Positions 24,401-33,800 of a stretch of 35,910 bases of DNA are shown piece after piece. Every line of letters begins with the position of its first letter. The stretch's first letter is position 1. The position numbers were made by a program, and so were the translations under genes. Source of the DNA: Liolophura sinensis (Eukaryota > Mollusca > Polyplacophora > Chitonida > Chitonidae); NCBI RefSeq assembly GCF_032854445.1, contig NW_027018357.1, positions 1-35,910 on the forward strand, given 5' to 3'. The notes under the pieces are model-generated. The model ran no database searches, had not been told where the DNA came from, and worked only from the letters and a program-made list of their open reading frames with translations.

Positions 24401-25214
24401 TTTTGACTATAAGTTATGTGCCCTTCGGTAGCCCAGAAGACGTCAAATCTTTGGGCTAAGCCCATTTAACTCACCCAGCAATTGCCTTACTTCTAAGTGC
24501 AAGACAATCTCAATGTCTTTATCTACGTGTAGAAAAACCACACCATTTGTACGTGAAAAACACAAGGTACTTGATACAGTCTGCTGTAAAAAGTACAACT
24601 GACCACAGACCCACATGAATAAGGTGCCAAAAGATGCGGAATTGAGCCAGGCATCGGCAGCTGTTGAAAAATTGCAAATTTCCCTGGTTTCCATGGAGTA
24701 AGAGCCGTTGCTGGGCACGTGATTATGACATAAATGATCATTCAATTGTCACTACAGGCAAAAGTATTGGTCGGAGAGCAACGCGGTTTGCACCATTCGA
24801 TTTGTCGTCACAAAATACGTCGAATTAGCCTCTTACCAGCAGCACTGGAACAGTTTTTCCACTTTTGCATTTTTGCCTGGTCTTTTTGTTAATTGAAATC
24901 GGCTACACTGCACTCTGTACAATCGCGACTGGTCATTACTATATTCAACTTTTGACTATAAGTTATGTGCCCTTCGGTAGCCCAGAAGACGTCAAATCTT
25001 TGGGCTAAGCCCATTTAACTCACCCAGCAATTGCCTTACTTCTAAGTGCAAGACAGTCTCAATGTCTTTATCTACGTGTAGAAAAACCACACCATTTGTA
25101 CGTGAAAACCACAAGGTGCTTGATACAGTCTGCTGTAAAAAGTACAACTGAACACTGACCCACTTCAGTAAGGTGCCAAAAGATGAGGAATTGAGCCAGG
25201 CATCGGCAGCTGTT

Positions 25215-26890
25215 GAAAATTGCAAATTTCCCCTGGTTTCCATGGAGTAAGAGCCGTTGCTGGGCACGTGATTATGACATAAATGATCATTCAATTGTCA
25301 CTACAGGCAAAAGTATTGGTCGGAGAGCAACGCGGTTTGCACCATTCGATTTGTCGTCACAAAATACGTCGGATTATCCTCTTACCAGCAGCACTGGAAC
25401 AGATTTTCCACTTTTGCATTTTTGCCTGGTCTTTTTGTTAATTGAAATCGGCTACACTGCACTCTGTACAATCGCGACTGGTCATTACTATATTCAACTT
25501 TTGACTATAAGTTATGTGCCCTTCGGTAGCCCAGAAGACGTCCAAATCTTTGGGCCAAGCCCATTTAACTCACCCAGCAATTGCCTTACTTCTAAGTGCA
25601 AGACAATCTCAATGTCTTTATCTACGTGTAGAAAAACCACACCATTTGTACGTGAAAACCACAAGGTACTTGATACAGTCTGCTGTAAAAGTACAACTGA
25701 ACACTGACCCACTTCAGTAAGGTGCCAAAAGATGAGGAATTGAGCCAGGCATCGGCAGCTGTTGAAAAATTGCAAATTTCCCTGGTTTCCATGGAGTAAG
25801 AGCCGTTGCTGGGGCACGTGATTATGACATAAATGATCATTCAATTGTCACTACAGCCAAAAGTATTGGTCGGAGAGCAACACGGTTTTGCACATTCGAT
25901 TTCTCGTCACAAAATACGTCGGATTAGCCTCTACCAGCAGCACTGGAACAGTTTTTCCACTTTTGCAATTTTTGCCTGGTCTTTTTGTTAATGAAATCGG
26001 CTACACTGTACTCTGTACAATCGCGACTGGTCATTACTATATTCAACTTTGACTATAAGTTATGTGCCCTTCGGTAGCCCAGAAGACGTCAAATCTTTGG
26101 GCTAAGCCTATTTAACTCACCCAGCAATTGCCTTACTTTCTAAGTGCAAGACAATCTCAATGTCTTTATCTACGTGTAGAAAAACCACACCATTTGTACG
26201 TGAAAAACACAAGGTACTTGATACAGTCTGCTGTAAAAAGTACAACTGACCACAGACCCACATGGAATAAGGTGCCAAAAGATGCGGAATTGAGCCAGGC
26301 ATCGGCAGCTGTTGAAAAATTGCAAATTTCCCTGGTTTCCATGGAGTAAGAGCCGTTGCTGGGCACGTGATTATGACATAAATGATCATTCAATTGTCAC
26401 TACATGCAAAAGTATTGGTCGGAGAGCAACGCGGTTTGCACCATTCGATTTGTCGTCACAAAATACGTCGGATTAGCCTCTTACCAGCAGCACTGGAACA
26501 GTTTTTTCCACTTTTGCATTTTTGCCTGGTCTTTTGTTAATTGAAATCGGCTACACTGTACTCTGTACAATCGCGACTGGTCATTACTATATTCAACTTT
26601 TGACTATAAGTTATGTGCCCTTCGGTAGCCCAGAAGACGTCAAATCTTTGGCTAAGCCCATTTAACTCACCCAGCAATTGCCTTACTTCTAAGTGCAAGA
26701 CAATCTCAATGTCTTTATCTACGTGTAGAAAAACCACACCATTTGTACGTGAAAACCACAAGGTACTTGATACAGTCTGCTGTAAAAAGTACAACTGACC
26801 ACTGACCCACAATGAATAAGGTGCCAAAAGATGCGGAATTGAGCCAGGCATCGGCAGCTGTTGAAAAATTGCAAATTTCCCTGGTTTCCA
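25215..26890. other. Indel-rich patch in delta
   Basis: About 16 single-base changes in length relative to the gamma counterparts, including GTTGAAAATTG, GTCCAAATC, GGGGCACG, CGGTTTTGCACATTCG, CTCTACCAG, TTAATGAAATC, CTTTCTAAG, CATGGAATAAGG, TTTGGCTAAG and CCATGAGTAAG. The changes break and create frames, so open frames in this interval are not reliable. Confidence 0.7.
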
Positions 26891-27379
26891 TGAGTAAGAG
26901 CCGTTGCTGGGCACGTGATTATGACATAAATGATCATTCATTTGTGAAAACCACAAGGTACTTGATACAGTTTGCTGTAAAAAGTACAACTGAACACTGA
27001 CCCACTTCAGTAAGGTGCCAAAAGATGAGGAATTGAGCCAGGCATCGGCAGCTGTTGAAAAATTGCAAATTTCCCTGGTTTCCATGGAGTAAGAGCCGTT
27101 GCTGGGCACGTGATTATGACATAAATGATCATTCAATTGTCACTACAGGCAAAAGTATTGGTCGGAGAGCAACACGGTTTGCACCATTCGATTTCTCGTC
27201 ACAAAATACGTCGGATTAGCCTCTTACCAGCAGCACTGGAACAGTTTTTCCACTTTTGCATTTTTGCCTGGTCTTTTTGTTAATTGAAATCGGCTACACT
27301 GTACTCTGTACAATCGCGACTGGTCATTACTATATTCAACTTTTTGACTATAAGTTATGTGCCCTTCGGTAGCCCAGAA
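26636..27379 (+). repeat. Long unit 47: 744 bp, mixed right half
   Basis: The second copy of the duplicated segment is at 26944-27138. It is the delta counterpart of 3163, 8847 and 14178. Unlike them it has CAGGCA followed by CAACACGG and TTCTCG, a mixed marker set. Missing bases near 26650 and 26891 and an added base near 26811 change the reading frames and create the longest stop-free stretch in the window. I give that stretch no coding weight. Confidence 0.85.
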
Positions 27380-28478
27380 GACGTCAAATCTTTGGGCTAA
27401 GCGCATTTAACTCACCCAGCAATTGCCTTACTTCTAAGTGCAAGACAATCTCAATGTCTTTATCTACGTGTAGAAAAACCACAACCATTTGTACGTGAAA
27501 ACCACAAGGTACTTGATACAGTCTGCTGTAAAAAGTACAACTGAACACTGACCCACTTCAGTAAGGTGCCAAAAGATGAGGAATTGAGCCAGGCATCGGC
27601 AGCTGTTGAAAAATTGCAAATTTCCCTGGTTTCCATGGAGTAAGAGCCGTTGCTGGGCACGTGATTATGACATAAATGATCATTCAATTGTCACTACAGC
27701 CAAAAGTATTGGTCGGAGAGCAACACGGTTTGCACCATTCGATTTCTCGTCACAAAATACGTCGGATTAGCCTCTTACCAGCAGCACTGGAACAGTTTTT
27801 CCACTTTTGCATTTTTGCCTGGTCTTTTTGTTAATTGAAATCGGCTACACTGTACTCTGTACAATCGCGACTGGTCATTACTATATTCAACTTTTGACTA
27901 TAAGTTATGTGCCCTTCGGTAGCCCAGAAGACGTCAAATCTTTGGGCTAAGCCTATTTAACTCACCCAGCAATTGCCTTACTTCTAAGTGCAAGACAATC
28001 TCAATGTCTTTATCTACGTGTAGAAAAACCACACCATTTGTACGTGAAAAACACAAGGTACTTGATACAGTCTGCTGTAAAAAGTACAACTGACCACAGA
28101 CCCACATGAATAAGGTGCCAAAAGATGCGGAATTGAGTCAGGCATCGGCAGCTGTTGAAAAATTGCAAATTTCCCTGGTTTCCATGGAGTAAGAGCCGTT
28201 GCTGGGCACGTGATTATGACATAAATGATCATTCAATTGTCACTACAGGCAAAAGTATTGGTCGGAGAGCAACACGGTTTGCACCATTCGATTTGTCGTC
28301 ACAAAATACGTCGGATTAGCCTCTTACCAGCAGCACTGGAACAGTTTTTCCACTTTTGCATTTTTGCCTGGTCTTTTTGTTAATTGAAATCGGCTACACT
28401 GTACTCTGTACAATCGCGACTGGTCATTACTATATTCAACTTTTGACTATAAGTTATGTGCCCTTCGGTAGCCCAGAA

Positions 28479-29223
28479 GACGTCAAATCTTTGGGCTAAG
28501 CCCATTTAACTCACCCAGCAATTGCCTTACTTCTAAGTGCAAGACAATCTCAATGTCTTTATCTACGTGTAGAAAAACCACACCATTTGTACGTGAAAAC
28601 CACAAGGTACTTGATACAGTCTGCTGTAAAAAGTACAACTCACCACAGACCCACATGAATAAGGTGCCAAAAGATGCGGAATTGAGCCAGGCATCGGCAG
28701 CTGTTGAAAAATTGCAAATTTCCCTGGTTTCCATGGAGTAAGAGCCGTTGCTGGGCACGTGATTATGACATAAATGATCATTCATTTGTGAAAACCACAA
28801 AGTACTTGATACAGTTTGCTGTAAAAAGTACAACTGAACACTGACCCACTTCAGTAAGGTGCCAAAAGATGAGGAATTGAGCCAGGCATCGGCAGCTGTT
28901 GAAAAATTGCAAATTTCCCTGGTTTCCATGGAGTAAGAGCCGTTGCTGGGCACGTGATTATGACATAAATGATCATTCAATTGTCACTACAGCCAAAAGT
29001 ATTGGTCGGAGAGCAACACGGTTTGCACCATTCGATTTCTCGTCACAAAATACGTCGGATTAGCCTCTTTCCAGCAGCACTGGAACAGTTTTTTCCACTT
29101 TTGCATTTTTGCCTGGTCTTTTTGTTAATTGAAATCGGCTACACTGTACTCTGTACAATCGCGACTGGTCATTACTATATTCAACTTTTGACTATAAGTT
29201 ATGTGCCCTTCGGTAGCCCAGAA
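28479..29223 (+). repeat. Long unit 50: 745 bp
   Basis: The second copy of the duplicated segment is at 28788-28982. It is the delta counterpart of 10689 and 16020, sharing CCTCTTTCCAG with both and the six-T run with 16020. It has CAGTCTGCTG where those two have CAGTCTTCTG, and private changes AACTCACCAC near 28637 and CACAAAGTAC near 28796. Confidence 0.9.
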
Positions 29224-30870
29224 GACGTCAAATCTTTGGGCTAAGCCCATTTAACTCACCCAGCAATTGCCTTACTTCTTAGTGCAAGACAATCTCAATG
29301 TCTTTATCTACGTGTAGAAAAACCACACCATTTGTACGTGAAAAACACAAGGTACTTGATACAGTCTGCTGTAAAAAGTACAACTGACCACAGACCCACA
29401 TGAATAAGGTGCCAAAAGATGCGGAATTGAGCCAGGCATCGGCAGCTGTTGAAAAATTGCAAATTTCCTGGTTTCCATGGAGTAAGAGCCGTTGCTGGGC
29501 ACGTGATTATGACATAAATGATCATTCAATTGTCACTACAGGCAAAAGTATTGGTCGGAGAGCAACGCGGTTTGCACCATTCGATTTGTCGTCACAAAAT
29601 ACGTCGGATTAGCCTCTTACCAGCAGCACTGGAACAGTTTTTCCACTTTTGCATTTTTGCCTGGTCTTTTTGTTAATTGAAATCGGCTACACTGTACTCT
29701 GTACAATCGCGACTGGTCATTACTATATTCAACTTTTGACTATAAGTTATGTGCCCTTCGGTAGCCCAGAAGACGTCAAATCTTTGGGCTAAGCCCATTT
29801 AACTCACCCAGCAATTGCCTTACTTCTAAGTGCAAGACAATCTCAATGTCTTTATCTACGTGTAGAAAAACCACACCCATTTGTACGTGAAAAACACAAG
29901 GTACTTGATACAGTCTGCTGTAAAAAGTACAACTGACCACAGACCCACATGAATAAGGTGCCAAAAGATGCGGAATTGAGCCAGGCATCGGCAGCTGTTG
30001 AAAAATTGCAAATTTCCCTGGTTTCCATGGAGTAAGAGCCGTTGCTGGGCACGTGATTATGACATAAATGATCATTCATTTGTCCCTACAGGCAAAAGTA
30101 TTGGTCGGGGAGCAACGCGGTTTGCACCATTCGATTTGTCGTCACAAAATACGTCGGATTAGCCTCTTACCAGCAGCACTGGAACAGTTTTTCCACTTTT
30201 GCATTTTTGCCTGGTCTTTTTGTTAATTGAAATCGGCTACACTGCATTCTGTACAATCGCGACTGGTCATTACTATATTCAACTTTTGACTATAAGTTAT
30301 GTGCCCTTCGGTAGCCCAGAAGACGTCAAATCTTTGGGCCAAGCCCATTTAACTCACCCAGCAATTGCCTTACTTCTAAGTGCAAGACAATCTCAATGTC
30401 TTTATCTACGTGTAGAAAAACCACACCATTTGTACGTGAAAACCACAAGGTACTTGATACAGTCTGCTGTAAAAAGTACAACTGAACACTGACCCACTTC
30501 AGTAAGGTGCCAAAAGATGAGGAATTGAGCCAGGCATCGGCAGCTGTTGAAAAATTGCAAATTTCCCTGGTTTCCATGGAGTAAGAGCCGTTGCTGGGCA
30601 CGTGATTATGACATAAATGATCATTCAATTGTCACTACAGCCAAAAGTATTGGTCGGAGAGCAACACGGTTTGCACCATTCGATTTCTCGTCACAAAATA
30701 CGTCGGATTAGCCTCTTACCAGCAGCACTGGAACAGTTTTTCCACTTTTGCATTTTTGCCTGGTCTTTTTGTTAATTGAAATCGGCTACACTGTACTCTG
30801 TACAATCGCGACTGGTCATTACTATATTCAACTTTTGACTATAAGTTATGTGCCCTTCGGTAGCCCAGAA

Positions 30871-33800
30871 GACGTCAAATCTTTGGGCTAAGCCCATTTA
30901 ACTCACCCAGCAATTGCCTTACTTCTAAGTGCAAGACAATCTCAATGTCTTTATCTACGTGTAGAAAAACCACACCATTTGTACGTGAAAAACACAAGGT
31001 ACTTGATACAGTCTGCTGTAAAAAGTACAACTGACCACAGACCCACATGAATAAGGTGCCAAAAGATGCGGAATTGTGCCAGGCATCGGCAGCTGTTGAA
31101 AAATTGCAAATTTCCCTGGTTTCCATGGAGTAAGAGCCGTTGCTGGGCACGTGATTATGACATAAATGATCATTCAATTGTCACTACAGGCAAAAGTATT
31201 GGTCGGAGAGCAACGCGGTTTGCACCATTCGATTTGTCGTCACAAAATACGTCGGATTAGCCTCTTACCAGCAGCACTGGAACAGTTTTTCCATATTTGC
31301 ATTTTTGCCTGGTCTTTTTGTTAATTGAAATCGGCTACACTGTACTCTGTACAATCGCGACTGGTCATTACTATATTCAACTTTTGACTATAAATTATGT
31401 GCCCTTCGGTAGCCCAGAAGACGTCAAATCTTTGGGCTAAGCCCATTTAACTCACCCAGCAATTGCCTTACTTCTAAGTGCAAGACAATCTCAATGTCTT
31501 TATCTACGTGTAGAAAAACCACACCATTTGTACGTGAAAAACACAAGGTACTTGATACAGTCTGCTGTAAAAAGTACAACTGACCACAGACCCACATGAA
31601 TAAGGTGCCAAAAGATGCGGAATTGAGCCAGGCATCGGCAGCTGTTGAAAAATTGCAAATTTCCCTGGTTTCCATGGAGTAAGAGCCGTTGCTGGGCACG
31701 TGATTATGACATAAATGATCATTCAATTGTCACTACAGCCAAAAGTATTGGTCGGAGAGCAACACGGTTTGCACCATTCGATTTCTCGTCACAAAATACG
31801 TCGGATTAGCCTCTTACCAGCAGCACTGGAACAGATTTTCCACTTTTGCATTTTTGCCTGGTCTTTTTGTTAATTGAAATCGGCTACACTGTACTCTGTA
31901 CAATCGCGACTGGTCATTACTATATTCAACTTTTGACTATAAGTTATGTGCCCTTCGGTAGCCCAGAAGACGTCAAATCTTTGGGCTAAGCCCATTTAAC
32001 TCACCCAGCAATTGCCTTACTTCTAAGTGCAAGACAATCTCAATGTCTTTATCTACGTGTAGAAAAACCACACCATTTGTACGTGAAAAACACAAGGTAC
32101 TTGATACAGTCTGCTGTAAAAAGTACAACTGACCACAGACCCACATGAATAAGGTGCCAAAAGATGAGGAATTGAGCCAGGCATCGGCAGCTGTTGAAAA
32201 ATTGCAAATTTCCCTGGTTTCCATGGAGTAAGAGCCGTTGCTGGGCACGTGATTATGACATAAATGATCATTCAATTGTCACTACAGCCAAAAGTATTGG
32301 TCGGAGAGCAACACGGTTTGCACCATTCGATTTCTCGTCACAAAATACGTCGGATTAGCCTCTTACCAGCAGCACTGGAACAGTTTTTCCACTTTTGCAT
32401 TTTTGCCTGGTCTTTTTGTTAATTGAAATCGGCTACACTGTACTCTGTACAATCGCGACTGGTCATTACTATATTCAACTTTTGACTATAAGTTATGTGC
32501 CCTTCGGTAGCCCAGAAGACGTCAAATCTTTGGGCCAAGCCCATTTAACTCACCCAGCAATTGCCTTACTTCTAAGTGCAAGACAATCTCAATGTCTTTA
32601 TCTACGTGTAGAAAAACCACACCATTTGTACGTGAAAACCACAAGGTACTTGATACAGTCTGCTGTAAAAAGTACAACTGAACACTGACCCACTTCAGTA
32701 AGGTGCCAAAAGATGAGGAATTGAGCCAGGCATCGACAGCTGTTGAAAAATTGCAAATTTCCCTGGTTTCCATGGAGTAAGAGCCGTTGCTGGGCACGTG
32801 ATTATGACATAAATGATCATTCAATTGTCACTACAGCCAAAAGTATTGGTCGGAGAGCAACACGGTTTGCACCATTCGATTTCTCGTCACAAAATACGTC
32901 GGATTAGCCTCTTACCAGCAGCACTGGAACAGTTTTTCCACTTTTGCATTTTTGCCTGGTCTTTTTGTTAATTGAAATCGGCTACACTGTACTCTGTACA
33001 ATCGCGACTGGTCATTACTATATTCAACTTTTGACTATAAGTTATGTGCCCTTCGGTAGCCCAGAAGACGTCAAATCTTTGGGCTAAGCCCATTTAACTC
33101 ACCCAGCAATTGCCTTACTTCTAAGTGCAAGACAATCTCAATGTCTTTATCTACGTGTAGAAAAACCACACCATTTGTACGTGAAAAACACAAGGTACTT
33201 GATACAGTCTGCTGTAAAAAGTACAACTGACCACAGACCCACATGAATAAGGTGCCAAAAGATGCGGAATTGTGCCAGGCATCGGCAGCTGTTGAAAAAT
33301 TGCAAATTTCCCTGGTTTCCATGGAGTAAGAGCCGTTGCTGGGCACGTGATTATGACATAAATGATCATTCAAATTGTCACTACAGGGCAAAAGTATTGG
33401 TCGGAGAGCAAACGCGGTTTGCACCATTCGATTTGTCGTCACAAAATACGTCGGATTAGCCTCTTACCAGCAGCACTGGAACAGATTTTCCACTTTTGCA
33501 TTTTTGCCTGGTCTTTTTGTTAATTGAAATCGGCTACACTGCACTCTGTACAATCGCGACTGGTCATTACTATATTCAACTTTTGACTATAAGTTATGTG
33601 CCCCTTCGGTAGCCCAGAAGACGTCAAATCTTTGGGCTAAGCCCATTTAACTCACCCAGCAATTGCCTTACTTCTAAGTGCAAGACAATCTCAATGTCTT
33701 TATCTACGTGTAGAAAAACCACACCATTTGTACGTGAAAACCACAAGGTACTTGATACAGTCTGCTGTAAAAAGTACAACTGAACACTGACCCACTTCAG

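Larger units (their letters stand above)
23890..30870 (+). repeat. HOR copy delta: units 42-53, 6,981 bp
   Basis: Units start at 23890, 24439, 24988, 25537, 26085, 26636 (long), 27380, 27930, 28479 (long), 29224, 29772 and 30322. The order repeats alpha units 1-6, then the beta/gamma-specific units, then the TGCATTCTG and GGCC units found in gamma and alpha. Shared details with gamma include CCTCTTTCCAG and a six-T run near 16630 and 29090. It differs from beta and gamma in lacking CAGTATGCTG and CAGTCTTCTG. Units 25537-26636 hold many single-base indels not seen in the matching units. Confidence 0.85.

Noticed and set aside
26537-27136. Longest stop-free frame, 199 codons on the minus strand
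   Set aside because: It begins at TTG, spans the duplicated segment of a long unit, and is lengthened by single-base indels absent from the counterpart units. No domain is recognisable.
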